NCBI RefSeq assembly: GCF_001513955.1
Contig: NZ_KQ948148.1
Coordinates: forward strand, 132,396-196,395
Source of the DNA: Streptomyces pseudovenezuelae
Lineage (GTDB): Bacteria; Actinomycetota; Actinomycetes; Streptomycetales; Streptomycetaceae
DNA length: 64,000 nt
Direction of reading: 5' to 3'
The translations under genes were made by a program, and so were the position numbers. Each line of letters opens with the position of its first letter. Position 1 is the first letter of the stretch. Shown here one piece after another: positions 26,241 to 35,448 of this stretch. The notes under the pieces were generated by a model that worked only from the letters and a program-made list of their open reading frames with translations, did no database searches and had not been told where the DNA came from.

Positions 26241-26843
26241 TCAGCTGTCCGTCGCCGGCGCGGACGCGGCTCCCGGGGACGTGGACGCCTGCTTGCAGCC
26301 CGACTGCTCGGACAATGCCTTCTTGGTGTCGCCCGACTCCAGGTCCTTGAGCGCCGCGAGGGCGGTCTGGCGCTGCGTCTCGACCTTCTGCATCTCGGCC
26401 GAGACGTCCTTGAGACCGGTCGCGAACTTCGCCTGGTCCTTGGTGTTGAGCCCGTCCACCTGCGTCTTCATGTCGGCATAGGACGCCGAGAGGGTCGTGA
26501 GCTGCTTCACGGCCTCCTGGAGCTTCTTCGCCCCGTCCTCGGCACCGGGGGGCGCCCCGGCGTTCTGGATGACCGTGGCGCGCGCCTTGTAGCCGTCGGA
26601 CAGGTCCTGGAAGGCCTGGGAGTCGGCCTTCTGGAGCTCCGCCGGGGTGCTCTCCGTGTCCTCGGCCGCCTTGGTGATGGCGTCGTAGGCCGCCGTGATC
26701 TTCTTGTTCTGGGCCGGCACCAGGTCACAGACCTTCTTGGCCCAGGCGTCGAGTTCCTTGTTGTCCTCGCTGCCACCGCATCCCGTCAGTGCCAGTACCA
26801 GTACCGCACCGCCGGACAGTGCGGCCGCGAGCTTCTTGTTCAC
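26241..26843 (-). CDS. Small secreted lipoprotein, mostly helical
   Basis: 200 residues. Signal peptide with lipobox VLALTGCGG (Cys 22), then a long alpha-helical body with heptad-like spacing (KITAAYDAITKAAED, AKKLQEAVKQLTTL). Two further Cys (VCDLVP and SGCKQ) may form a disulfide. It ends in a short Ala/Ser/Thr tail. The family is a conserved Streptomyces lipoprotein of unknown role; the helical form suggests binding rather than catalysis. Confidence 0.8.
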   Translation of the reverse strand: MNKKLAAALSGGAVLVLALTGCGGSEDNKELDAWAKKVCDLVPAQNKKITAAYDAITKAAEDTESTPAELQKADSQAFQDLSDGYKARATVIQNAGAPPGAEDGAKKLQEAVKQLTTLSASYADMKTQVDGLNTKDQAKFATGLKDVSAEMQKVETQRQTALAALKDLESGDTKKALSEQSGCKQASTSPGAASAPATDS

Positions 26844-26989
26844 CGGATCGGTCCCTTCCGTGGCCTCTCAGCCCCCGGACCTTACACAGGACCCGCACCT
26901 CCCTCGCGAACCGAATGTCAGCCATAAGACCCTTTATGGCTTTTTGCCCCGGGCGAGAGAAGCCTCACGGCCGAGCGGCGCGCACGCAC

Positions 26990-27033
26990 GGGGCGGGCGT
27001 GCGGCGCATGAACACGCGCCGCACGCCCGCCCC
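26990..27033 (-). terminator. Terminator of hppA
   Basis: Perfect 18-bp arms (26990-27007 and 27016-27033), loop ATGAACAC, 25 bp after the hppA stop. Confidence 0.75.
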
Positions 27034-27057
27034 TTGAGCTGGGCCTCGTGCCGGGAC

Positions 27058-29466
27058 CTACGAAACCACCGCGGGGTCCGCCGACTTGGCCACGTTCTTC
27101 TCGTTGTCTTCGTCACCCACGGCGATGCCCCGCCGCTTCGAGACGTAGACCGCGCCGGCGATCACGAGGAACGCGAGGACGGCGATGAAGATCCGTACCC
27201 CGATGCTCTTGTCGTCGCCGTAGCTGAACTTGATCACCGCAGGTGCGATCAGCAGCGCCACCAGGTTCATCACCTTCAGCAGCGGGTTGATCGCGGGACC
27301 CGCGGTGTCCTTGAACGGGTCGCCGACGGTGTCGCCGATCACGGTCGCGGCATGGGCCTCGCTGCCCTTGCCCCCGTGGTGTCCGTCCTCGACGAGCTTC
27401 TTGGCGTTGTCCCAGGCACCGCCCGAGTTGGCCAGGAAGACCGCCATGAGCGTGCCCGCCCCGATCGCGCCCGCGAGGAACGCGCCGAGGGCGCCGACCC
27501 CGAGGGTGAACCCGATGAAGATGGGCGCCATCACGGCGAGCAGTCCGGGCGTGGTGAGTTCCCGCAGGGCGTCCTTGGTGCAGATGTCGACGACCTTGCC
27601 GTACTCGGGCTCCTCGCTGTAGTCCATGATCCCGGGATGCTCGCGGAACTGCCGGCGCACCTCGTAGACCACGGAGCCCGCCGACCTCGACACCGCGTTG
27701 ATCGCCAGCCCCGAGAAGAGGAAGACGACCGCCGCGCCGGCGATCAGGCCGACGAGGTTGTTGGGCTGCGAGATGTCCATCATCAGGCTCATCGGCGCGC
27801 CCGCCCCGCTGAGCTTCTCGCCGACGTCCTGCGCGCCGGTCGTGATCGCGTCGCGGTACGACCCGAAGAGCGCCGACGCCGCGAGGACCGCGGTGGCGAT
27901 GGCGATGCCCTTGGTGATGGCCTTGGTGGTGTTGCCGACGGCGTCCAGGTTGGTGAGCACCTGCGCGCCCGCGCCCTCGACGTCGCCGGACATCTCGGCG
28001 ATGCCCTGCGCGTTGTCGGAGACCGGCCCGAAGGTGTCCATGGCGACGATCACGCCGACCGTGGTGAGCAGGCCGGTGCCGGCCAGCGCCACCGCGAACA
28101 GCGCCAGCATGATCGAGGTGCCGCCGAGCAGGAACGCCCCGTAGACGCCGAGACCGATCAGCAGGGCGGTGTAGACGGCCGACTCGAGACCGATCGAGAT
28201 ACCGGCGAGGACGACGGTGGCGGGCCCCGTGAGCGAGCTCTTGCCGATGTCCTGGACCGGGCGGCGGGTCGTCTCGGTGAAGTAGCCGGTCAGCTGCTGG
28301 ATGACGGCGGCGAGCAGGATGCCGATCGCCACCGCGACGAGCGCGAGGATCCGCGGGTCGCCGTCCCTGCCGCTGATCGCCGTGTCGGTGACACCGTCGA
28401 GGTCGGCGTACGTGCCCGGGAGGTAGACGAAGACGGCCACCGCCACCAGCACGAGCGAGATCACCGCGGAGATGAAGAACCCACGGTTGATCGCGGTCAT
28501 GCCGCTGCGGTCGGAGCGTCGCGGGGCCACCGCGAAGATGCCGACCATCGCGGTGAGCACGCCGATCGCCGGGACGAGCAGCGGGAAGGCGAGTCCGGCG
28601 TCGCCGAAGGCCGCCTTGCCGAGGATCAGCGCGGCGACGAGGGTCACGGCGTACGACTCGAAGAGGTCGGCCGCCATGCCCGCGCAGTCGCCGACGTTGT
28701 CGCCCACGTTGTCGGCGATGGTCGCGGCATTGCGCGGGTCGTCTTCCGGGATGCCCTGCTCGACCTTGCCGACCAGGTCGGCGCCGACGTCGGCGGCCTT
28801 GGTGAAGATGCCGCCGCCGACCCTCATGAACATCGCGATGAGCGCCGCGCCGAGACCGAAACCCTCCAGGACCTTCGGCGCGTCGGCCGCGTACACCAGC
28901 ACCACACAGGAGGCGCCCAGCAGACCGAGCCCCACCGTGAACATGCCGACCACGCCGCCCGTACGGAAAGCGATCTTCATGGCCTTGTGCGAGACGGCCG
29001 TGAGATCCTTTTCCGGCTCGCCTTCCGCCGGAGTGGCTTCCCTTGCCGCCGCGGCCACCCGCACATTGCTGCGCACGGCGAGCCACATGCCGATATAGCC
29101 GGTGGCCGCCGAGAACGCCGCGCCGATCAAGAAGAACACGGATCGGCCTGCGCGCTGATTCCAGTCGTCCGCGGGCAGCAGCATGAGCAGGAAGAACACG
29201 ACGACGGCGAATACGCCGAGCGTGCGCAGCTGGCGTGCCAGATAGGCGTTCGCGCCTTCCTGGATGGCCTTGGCGATCTTTTTCATGCTGTCGGTGCCCT
29301 CGCCGGCCGCGAGCACCTGGCGCACCAGGACGCCTGCCACCACGAGTGCCGCCAGGGCGACGACCGCGATGACGGCGACCAGCACCCGGTTGTCGTCGGT
29401 GAGCACCGCGGCCGCGAGGGTTGTTGTGGGCTGGTCCAACTGATCAGGGGTAGAAAGCCCCGCCAT
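27058..29466 (-). CDS. hppA: Membrane-bound proton-translocating pyrophosphatase, K+-independent type
   Basis: 802 residues from an ATG with a strong AAGGAGG site. About 16 membrane segments. The PPi-Mg binding motif GGGIFTKAADVGADLVGK and the acidic loop NVGDNVGDCAGMAADLFESYA are intact. The segment GNTTKAITKG has Lys at the position that is Ala in K+-dependent enzymes, so by the known rule this is the K+-independent H+ pump. It converts PPi hydrolysis into a proton gradient across the cell membrane. The gene follows the bldG operon in the same direction but is separated from it by a strong terminator, and the A/T-richer 29467-29670 stretch should hold its promoter. Confidence 0.96.
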   Translation of the reverse strand: MAGLSTPDQLDQPTTTLAAAVLTDDNRVLVAVIAVVALAALVVAGVLVRQVLAAGEGTDSMKKIAKAIQEGANAYLARQLRTLGVFAVVVFFLLMLLPADDWNQRAGRSVFFLIGAAFSAATGYIGMWLAVRSNVRVAAAAREATPAEGEPEKDLTAVSHKAMKIAFRTGGVVGMFTVGLGLLGASCVVLVYAADAPKVLEGFGLGAALIAMFMRVGGGIFTKAADVGADLVGKVEQGIPEDDPRNAATIADNVGDNVGDCAGMAADLFESYAVTLVAALILGKAAFGDAGLAFPLLVPAIGVLTAMVGIFAVAPRRSDRSGMTAINRGFFISAVISLVLVAVAVFVYLPGTYADLDGVTDTAISGRDGDPRILALVAVAIGILLAAVIQQLTGYFTETTRRPVQDIGKSSLTGPATVVLAGISIGLESAVYTALLIGLGVYGAFLLGGTSIMLALFAVALAGTGLLTTVGVIVAMDTFGPVSDNAQGIAEMSGDVEGAGAQVLTNLDAVGNTTKAITKGIAIATAVLAASALFGSYRDAITTGAQDVGEKLSGAGAPMSLMMDISQPNNLVGLIAGAAVVFLFSGLAINAVSRSAGSVVYEVRRQFREHPGIMDYSEEPEYGKVVDICTKDALRELTTPGLLAVMAPIFIGFTLGVGALGAFLAGAIGAGTLMAVFLANSGGAWDNAKKLVEDGHHGGKGSEAHAATVIGDTVGDPFKDTAGPAINPLLKVMNLVALLIAPAVIKFSYGDDKSIGVRIFIAVLAFLVIAGAVYVSKRRGIAVGDEDNEKNVAKSADPAVVS

Positions 29467-29677
29467 TCGTCCTCCTTGACGCTTGGGCTGAGCTCAAGAT
29501 GTGGACGGATTGTAGGTACCCCGTCCTGATCAAAACAGGGCGCGGTAAACGGAATTCGCCTTTACAGAACCTGAAAGCAGTAATGCCCCGAAGGCATTCA
29601 TGATTGATATCTAGATCGTGAACCAATTCACGATACGCATCGCACCTGACCACTGTAGGCACAGAAAGCCCACGCCG

Positions 29678-29722
29678 ACATGCGGAAGGGCCCCACCGGT
29701 GTGGTGGGGCCCTTCCGCATGT
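29678..29722 (-). terminator. Terminator of the bldG operon
   Basis: Perfect 20-bp arms with loop GGTGT, 34 bp after the anti-sigma gene stop and ahead of hppA. Confidence 0.85.
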
Positions 29723-29755
29723 CGAACAGAAATCTGATACGAACCGGGGAGAAAG

Positions 29756-30193
29756 TCAGGGAAGCACCGCGGCCGGCGGCGTGGTCGGCCAGGTCATACG
29801 GATCTGTCCGCCATGCTCCCCTGCGGTGACCTCGACGTCGTCGACAAGGCCGCTGATGACCGCGAGGCCCATCTCGTCCTCCTCGGTCTCGGCGTCGGGC
29901 TCCTCGCCCGGTGCGCCCGACGCCCGGTCGCCCGGGGTCGAACGCGGTGCCTCGTCGCCGACCTCGATGGAGAACTGCTTCTCCTCCTCGATCAGCAGCA
30001 CCTGGACCGGCGCGGTGATGCCGCCGCTCTGGTGCAGTCCGACGGCACGGGTGCAGGCCTCGCCTACGGCGAGCCTGACCTCGTCGAGGACGGCCTCGTC
30101 CACTCCGGCCCTGCGCGCCACCGCTGCCGCCACCAGTCGGGCGGTCCTGACGTGCTCGGGCAGCGCGCTGAAACGGAGTTCAACGGTGGCCAT
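29756..30193 (-). CDS. Anti-sigma factor / HATPase partner of BldG
   Basis: 145 residues from an ATG with GAGGGGG upstream; the frame remains open to 30436 but the extra sequence crosses non-coding DNA. It is a GHKL-fold serine kinase of the RsbW type: N-box region LDEVRLAVGEACTRAV (near 40-55) and G-box MGLAVISGLVDDVEV (near 108-122). An acidic insertion (DAETEEDE) precedes the G-box. The usual N-box Asn (EACxNA) is Arg here, so ATP-Mg binding may be weak. In S. coelicolor the homologue SCO3548 binds BldG and antagonises it in development. It lies 118 bp after bldG, in the same operon. Confidence 0.88.
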   Translation of the reverse strand: MATVELRFSALPEHVRTARLVAAAVARRAGVDEAVLDEVRLAVGEACTRAVGLHQSGGITAPVQVLLIEEEKQFSIEVGDEAPRSTPGDRASGAPGEEPDAETEEDEMGLAVISGLVDDVEVTAGEHGGQIRMTWPTTPPAAVLP

Positions 30194-30311
30194 GCGTCCC
30201 CCTCGGAACAACGGGCGTGCTGTCAGGGGACCGGGCCGCCGAAAGCCCGGCCCCCCTCTCTTGCTTCTGTCGACGTCCTTCTGCCGCTCCGGGCACGGGC
30301 CCGGGAACGGA

Positions 30312-30653
30312 TCAGTCGGTCGCCGCCACCGCTTCCTCGACCGAGGTGTGGATGGGGAACACCTTGGTGAGGCCGGTGATACGGAAGATCTTGAGAATGC
30401 GCTCCTGGTTGCAGACCAGGCGCAGCGAGCCCTCATGGGCGCGCACCCGCTTCAGTCCGCCGACCAGTACGCCGAGCCCGGTGGAGTCGAGGAAGTCCAC
30501 GCCCTCCATGTCGACGACAAGGTGGAAACTGCCGTCATTCACCAGCTCGACCAGCTGCTCGCGCAGCTTGGGCGCGGTATATACGTCGATTTCGCCACCG
30601 ACCCTGACGATCGTGCGATCGCCGACGGTCTCGGTCGACAGGGACAGGTCCAC
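30312..30653 (-). CDS. bldG: Anti-sigma factor antagonist BldG
   Basis: 113 residues from a GTG with GGAGG 4 nt upstream. A single STAS domain with the phosphorylation site DFLDSTGLG (Ser 57). BldG is required for aerial growth and antibiotic production in Streptomyces; its unphosphorylated form binds anti-sigma factors and frees stress sigma factors. The downstream gene encodes its partner. The promoter region is shared with the divergent helicase gene, within about 80 bp. Confidence 0.95.
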   Translation of the reverse strand: MDLSLSTETVGDRTIVRVGGEIDVYTAPKLREQLVELVNDGSFHLVVDMEGVDFLDSTGLGVLVGGLKRVRAHEGSLRLVCNQERILKIFRITGLTKVFPIHTSVEEAVAATD

Positions 30654-30733
30654 GGATCCTCCAGCACCTTGCTATCGAGCGGTCGCCCCTCGGGACACCT
30701 CGGCAGAGCCCCCGGGACGGTTCGCCAGCCGCG

Positions 30734-33370
30734 ATGGCATTCAATCACTTACCGGCAGGCGTGCACGACGCCTTGGTCCCATTGTCCGTCACGCCAGTGA
30801 CACACTCGGTGCCGATGGCCAAGAATCTCCGATCCGATCGACCCTCGACGGACACCGGTCCCCGCCCTACGCCGAGCACGGTCCTGGACCGACTCGCCGC
30901 CGGGCCGAGCCGGGCTGCACGCATCACTCATACGGAGCACTTGCCCCCACGTGCGGGTCGCCATGCCGTCTGGCCCCACCGGATCCGCTCGGAGGTCATC
31001 GCGGCCGTCCAGGCCTGCGGGATCGAGCACCCCTGGGCCCACCAGGCACGCGCGGCCGAACACGCCCTGGACGGCGAGTCGGTCGTCGTCGCCACCGGCA
31101 CCGCCTCCGGCAAGTCCCTGGCGTACCTCGTGCCGGTCCTTTCCACCCTTCTGGACGGCTCCGAGGCCCCGAACGGCCGCGGCGCCACCACGCTCTACCT
31201 GTCCCCCACGAAAGCCCTGGCGGCGGACCAGTGCCGCTCGGTGAAGGAACTTTCACAACCGCTGGCCAATTCCGTACGCCCCGCGGTCTACGACGGCGAC
31301 ACGCCGTTCGAGGAACGCGAGTGGATCCGCCAGTACGCCAACTACGTGCTGACCAACCCGGACATGCTGCACCGCGGGATACTCCCGTCCCACTCCCGCT
31401 GGTCCTCCTTCCTGAAGGCGCTCAAGTACGTCGTCATCGACGAGTGCCACACCTACCGGGGCGTCTTCGGCTCCCACGTGGCCCAGGTCCTGCGCCGCCT
31501 GCGCCGCCTCTGCGCCCGTTACGGCGCCTCCCCCGTCTTCCTGCTGGCCTCCGCGACCGCCGCCGAGCCGTCGGTCGCCGCCCGCCGCCTCACCGGCCTC
31601 CCCGTGGTCGAGGTCGCCGACGACGCCTCACCGCGCGGCGAACTGGTGTTTGCCCTCTGGGAGCCCCCGCTCACCGAGATGCAGGGCGAGAAGGGCGCCC
31701 CGGTCCGCCGCACGGCCACGGCGGAGACGGCCGACCTCCTCACCGACCTCGCCGTGCAGGGCGTGCGCTCGGTCGCCTTCGTGCGCTCCCGGCGCGGCGC
31801 CGAGCTGATCTCCGTGATCGCCCAGGAGCGGCTGGCCGAGGTCGACCGCTCCCTGGCCCGCCGTGTGGCGGCGTACCGCGGCGGCTATCTCCCGGAGGAG
31901 CGCCGCGCCCTGGAACAGGCCCTGCACTCGGGAGAGTTGCTGGGACTGGCCGCCACCACGGCCCTGGAGCTCGGCATCGACGTCTCCGGGCTGGACGCTG
32001 TGCTGATCTCCGGCTACCCCGGCACGCGCGCGTCCCTGTGGCAGCAGGCCGGACGGGCCGGACGGGCGGGCCAGGGCGCCCTGGCGGTCCTGGTGGCCCG
32101 CGACGACCCTCTGGACACCTTCCTCGTCCACCATCCCGAGGCCCTGTTCGACCAGCCGGTGGAGTCCACCGTCCTCGACCCCGACAACCCCTACGTCCTC
32201 GCCCCGCACCTGTGCGCGGCCGCGGCGGAACTGCCCTTGACGGACGAGGACATGGAGTTGTTCGGGCCGGAGACCGAGAACCTGCTGGGGCAGTTGGAGT
32301 CCGCGAAGCTCCTGCGCCGCCGCACCAAGGCCTGGCACTGGACCCGCCGGGAGCGGGCCGCCGACCTCACCGACATCCGCGGGGAGGGCGGCCGGCCCAT
32401 CCAGATCGTCGAGTCGGGCACCGGCCGCCTCCTCGGCACGGTCGACGCGGGCTCCGCGCACACCGCCGTCCACGAGGGCGCGGTCCACCTCCACCAGGGC
32501 CGCACCTATCTCGTCCGCTCCCTGGACCTGGAGGACTCGGTCGCCCTGGTCGAGGAGGCGAACCCGTCCTACTCGACGGTCGCCCGCGACACGACGGCGA
32601 TCTCCGTCCTGGAGACGGACACCGAGATCCCCTGGGGCGACGGACGCCTGTGCTACGGCTCCGTCGAGGTCACCAACCAGGTCGTCTCCTTCCTCCGCAG
32701 ACGCCTCATCACCGGTGAAGTACTGGGTGAGACGAAACTCGACCTCCCTCCTCGTACGCTCCGCACCCGCGCGGTGTGGTGGACGGTCACCGAGGACCAG
32801 CTCGACGAGGCCCGGATCAACCCGGAGATCCTCGGCGGCGCCCTGCACGCCGCCGAACACGCCTCGATCGGCCTGCTGCCCCTCTTCGCGACCTGCGACC
32901 GCTGGGACATCGGCGGCGTGTCGATCCCCCTGCACCCCGACACGCTGCTCCCCACGGTCTTCGTCTACGACGGCCACCCGGGCGGCGCGGGCTTCGCGGA
33001 GCGCGCCTTCCACACCGCCCGCGCCTGGCTCACCGCCACCCGTCAGGCCATCGCCTCCTGCGAGTGCGACGCCGGCTGTCCGTCCTGCATCCAGTCCCCC
33101 AAGTGCGGCAACGGCAACGACCCGCTGCACAAGAGGGGGGCGGTGCGGCTCCTCACGGTGCTGCTGCGGGGGGCGCCGGAGGACGGGCCTCCCGAGGGGC
33201 CGGATGCACCGGAATCGCCGGATTCGCTGGAATCACCGGACTCGCTGGAGGAGGGGCTCCGTGGAGCCCTGCATCCCAGGCACCGGAAGGCATCGGAGCA
33301 GAGCCGTCGAGGACCGGCGGGAGCGGAGCCTCCGACGGAACCGGCCCCGCAGGCCCCGCCCGCGCCCTGA
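30734..33370 (+). CDS. DEAD/DEAH-box helicase with DUF1998 C-terminal domain
   Basis: Up to 878 residues; the ATG at 30734 overlaps the likely bldG promoter and the ATG at 30815 is an alternative start. Helicase motifs: I ATGTASGKSLAY (near 123), Ia SPTKALA, Ib TNPDMLH, II VVIDECHTY (DECH), III LLASATA, then the second RecA domain with VAFVRSRRGAE and QQAGRAGRAGQ. The C-terminal DUF1998 region carries the cysteine cluster CECDAGCPSCIQSPKC, a probable Fe-S or zinc site as in the MrfA-type repair helicases. The tail is low-complexity (ESPDSLESPDSLEE) and overlaps the opposing TadG-like gene by 218 bp. Confidence 0.9.
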   Translation: MAFNHLPAGVHDALVPLSVTPVTHSVPMAKNLRSDRPSTDTGPRPTPSTVLDRLAAGPSRAARITHTEHLPPRAGRHAVWPHRIRSEVIAAVQACGIEHPWAHQARAAEHALDGESVVVATGTASGKSLAYLVPVLSTLLDGSEAPNGRGATTLYLSPTKALAADQCRSVKELSQPLANSVRPAVYDGDTPFEEREWIRQYANYVLTNPDMLHRGILPSHSRWSSFLKALKYVVIDECHTYRGVFGSHVAQVLRRLRRLCARYGASPVFLLASATAAEPSVAARRLTGLPVVEVADDASPRGELVFALWEPPLTEMQGEKGAPVRRTATAETADLLTDLAVQGVRSVAFVRSRRGAELISVIAQERLAEVDRSLARRVAAYRGGYLPEERRALEQALHSGELLGLAATTALELGIDVSGLDAVLISGYPGTRASLWQQAGRAGRAGQGALAVLVARDDPLDTFLVHHPEALFDQPVESTVLDPDNPYVLAPHLCAAAAELPLTDEDMELFGPETENLLGQLESAKLLRRRTKAWHWTRRERAADLTDIRGEGGRPIQIVESGTGRLLGTVDAGSAHTAVHEGAVHLHQGRTYLVRSLDLEDSVALVEEANPSYSTVARDTTAISVLETDTEIPWGDGRLCYGSVEVTNQVVSFLRRRLITGEVLGETKLDLPPRTLRTRAVWWTVTEDQLDEARINPEILGGALHAAEHASIGLLPLFATCDRWDIGGVSIPLHPDTLLPTVFVYDGHPGGAGFAERAFHTARAWLTATRQAIASCECDAGCPSCIQSPKCGNGNDPLHKRGAVRLLTVLLRGAPEDGPPEGPDAPESPDSLESPDSLEEGLRGALHPRHRKASEQSRRGPAGAEPPTEPAPQAPPAP

Positions 33371-33953
33371 CCTCCGCGGTGAACGGCCCCCGTCCGGAAG
33401 CGGCCGTCACATCGGAGATCTCGCCGACCATCACGCACCGCACGAGCCGCGCGCCCTGGCCCCCCGCCACCTCCTCCGCCCGGGCGCAGGCCGTCGCCGC
33501 CCCGTCGGCCCAGTGGTCCGCCGCCGCGAGCGCCGCCAGATCCGCGCCACCGGCCGCCCGATGCCGTACGACCACGGCCTGCCCCAGGGCCAGCACGGCC
33601 CCGAACACCACGCACAGCACCGCGATGGCACCGACGCTCCAGACGGTGGCGGAACCCCGGTCGCAACGGGCTGCGGCGACCTGAGCGCCGACCCACCGGG
33701 CGACAGCGCGGCGGACACCGGCCACCGGGGCGCTGACGAAGCCGACGGCGGAGAACCGGGCACGGTCGAGGCCGTCTTGGACGAGCGGCCTGGCGCACAG
33801 CCAGGCTTTCGCGAGCCGCCCGGCGCGCTCGATGGCTTTCTCCGACTGCCCGGCGCCCACACGGGCGCAGGCGAACCGCTCACCGCCGGACCGAGCGACC
33901 AAGAACCCCGCGGCCCTGAGCTCGACCTCGTGCTCCGCAGCTCCGCCGCTCAT
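33153..33953 (-). CDS. TadG/Rv3654c-like pilus-associated protein
   Basis: 266 residues from an ATG overlapping the tadE stop (ATGA). The recognisable part is RGSATVWSVGAIAVLCVVFG, the pilin-like N-terminal helix of TadE/TadG proteins. It lies unusually deep in the chain (near residue 100) behind an Ala/Arg-rich leader. After it come the conserved GGADLAALAAADHWADG and CARAEEVA segments. The last 70 residues are Pro/Ala-rich and coincide with the reverse strand of the helicase tail. It belongs to the family annotated 'helicase/secretion neighborhood TadE-like protein'. Presumed minor pilin or assembly factor at the membrane. Confidence 0.75.
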   Translation of the reverse strand: MSGGAAEHEVELRAAGFLVARSGGERFACARVGAGQSEKAIERAGRLAKAWLCARPLVQDGLDRARFSAVGFVSAPVAGVRRAVARWVGAQVAAARCDRGSATVWSVGAIAVLCVVFGAVLALGQAVVVRHRAAGGADLAALAAADHWADGAATACARAEEVAGGQGARLVRCVMVGEISDVTAASGRGPFTAEVRARAGPAGPVPSEAPLPPVLDGSAPMPSGAWDAGLHGAPPPASPVIPANPAIPVHPAPREARPPAPPAAAP

Positions 33954-34330
33954 CCCGCCTCCCCCACCGTCGCTTCCCCCACCGTCGCCTCCACCAGCGC
34001 CACGGCCTCCTCCCGCACCTCGAAGGGCAGGCCGTGCAGCGCGGGCGGCTTCGCCACGACCACGACACGGACCCGGTCGCCCTCCCGGGCGACCGTCACC
34101 TGTGCGTCGCGTGGTGCCGTGTCCCGAGCCGCCTGGACGACCGCCTCGGTGGGGTCCTCGCGGGCCGCCGCGCGGGCGCCCGTCCTGGCCGCGTCCACGC
34201 ACTGGATCTGGGCGGCCACCACGAGCAGCCCCCACACCAGTGCCGTCGCGAACATCACCAGCACGGGCAGCACCATGGCCGACTCCGCCGTCACGAACCC
34301 CTGGTCCGCCGCCCGTTCACGCCTTCGCAT
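33950..34330 (-). CDS. tadE: TadE-family pseudopilin
   Basis: 126 residues, starting MRRRERAADQGFVTAESAMV. Basic head, then a processing-type site (GFVTAE) and one hydrophobic helix (about 17-40), the class of TadE pseudopilins that help assemble Flp pili. The C-terminal half is a small beta/alpha domain (AQVTVAREGDRVRVVVVAK). It overlaps the pilin gene by 14 nt and the TadG-like gene by 4 nt, consistent with one polycistronic message. The order matches Rv3655c in M. tuberculosis. Confidence 0.85.
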   Translation of the reverse strand: MRRRERAADQGFVTAESAMVLPVLVMFATALVWGLLVVAAQIQCVDAARTGARAAAREDPTEAVVQAARDTAPRDAQVTVAREGDRVRVVVVAKPPALHGLPFEVREEAVALVEATVGEATVGEAG

Positions 34331-34538
34331 CGAGCGCCCGTTTCACGATGTCCTGGAGTTCCGCGCTGACGGCCCCGCTCGTCACCACCTTGTAGAGCAC
34401 CACCGCGAACGCGACCGCCGCGACGATCCCCATCGCGTACTCGGAGGTGACCATTCCGTCGTCCCCGCGCATCGACCGCACCCGGCACACCGTCCTGCAC
34501 ATCAGGGCACGCATCCGCGCCCGTACCACCTTGTACAT
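34317..34538 (-). CDS. DUF4244 Flp-type major pilin candidate
   Basis: 73 residues. The leader is rich in Arg and Cys, then DDGMVTSEYAMGIVAAVAFA forms the conserved prepilin junction (Gly-Met/Val with Glu at +5) and hydrophobic helix; only about 25 residues follow. This is the DUF4244 family, found only inside actinobacterial tad loci and judged the structural pilin. The start may be one of several in-frame Met codons (1, 9, 13 or 23). No prepilin peptidase gene (tadV) is seen in the window. Confidence 0.8.
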   Translation of the reverse strand: MYKVVRARMRALMCRTVCRVRSMRGDDGMVTSEYAMGIVAAVAFAVVLYKVVTSGAVSAELQDIVKRALDAKA

Positions 34539-34659
34539 CTCAACCCCCGTAAGGATCAGTCCCGTTGATTACCGTCTGACTACTCTTCCGACTGCTCGTC
34601 CGACCGCTCGCCCGACTGCTCTTCCGCCGCTCGAACGCCGACTCACCGACCGTCGGCCG

Positions 34660-35448
34660 TCATCGCCCACCCCCTCCCAGCACTCCTCCCGCGAGCCCGA
34701 TCACGATCGGCAGCACGCCGACGGCGATGAACGCGGGCAGAAAACACAGCCCCACCGGCGCGGTGACCAGCACGGCGGCCTTCCGAGCCCGTGCCGTCGC
34801 GGCGCGCCCCCAGTCGGCGCGGGCGTCCGCCGCGAGTGCGGCGACCGGGCCGGCCGCGGGCAGTCCGGTCACGTCGGCGCGTTCCAGCAGCCGGGCCAGT
34901 GCCCCGGCGCCCGGTGTCGAGGCGAGCCTTCGCCAGGCCTCGCCCGGTTCGCCGCCGAGCCGTACCTCCGCCGCCCCGCGCGCGAGACCCTCGCCCACGG
35001 GCCCGCCCAGGGCCTCGCCCACGGCCTGGGCCGCGATCACAGGCCCGGCGCCCGCCGCGATACAGGCGGCCAGCAGGTCGGCGGCGAGTGGCAGTTGCCG
35101 GGCTGCCTCACGCGGGTCGGCCTCCTCCGCACCAGCGCCGGCTGTCCGGCGCAGCCGCCACCGCCACAAACCCGCCGCGACGACCAGTCCGACCGCGGCG
35201 CCGGCCGCTCCCCCGACCAGCACCCAGCCAGCACACCCGACGCCGAGCAGGGGCAGCCACCGCCGTGCGAACTCCCGCCCCTCGAACCGCGGGCCCTCGG
35301 CTCTGGCCTCCGATGCGGCCAGCAGCTCGCCTAGCCGGCGCAGCAGCCTGCGTTCCCGTCGCACCGCCACGGCCCAGCGGGCGAGCCAGGCGAGCACCAG
35401 CGCGGTCCCCAAAAACACCCCCAGCCTGTGGACAACCTCCGCGCTCAT
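34660..35448 (-). CDS. tadC: Tad secretion membrane protein TadC-like (T2SS-F fold)
   Basis: 262 residues from the ATG overlapping the tadB stop (ATGA). Membrane segments lie near residues 8-27, 64-95 and at the end (VGLCFLPAFIAVGVLPIVIG). The cytoplasmic T2SS-F domain contains REAARQLPLAADLLAACIAAG and a GLARGAAEVRLGGEP segment. It forms the inner-membrane platform with TadB for pilus assembly driven by TadA. The long in-frame extension to 36015 is read-through in tadB DNA and is not coding. Confidence 0.85.
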   Translation of the reverse strand: MSAEVVHRLGVFLGTALVLAWLARWAVAVRRERRLLRRLGELLAASEARAEGPRFEGREFARRWLPLLGVGCAGWVLVGGAAGAAVGLVVAAGLWRWRLRRTAGAGAEEADPREAARQLPLAADLLAACIAAGAGPVIAAQAVGEALGGPVGEGLARGAAEVRLGGEPGEAWRRLASTPGAGALARLLERADVTGLPAAGPVAALAADARADWGRAATARARKAAVLVTAPVGLCFLPAFIAVGVLPIVIGLAGGVLGGGGR

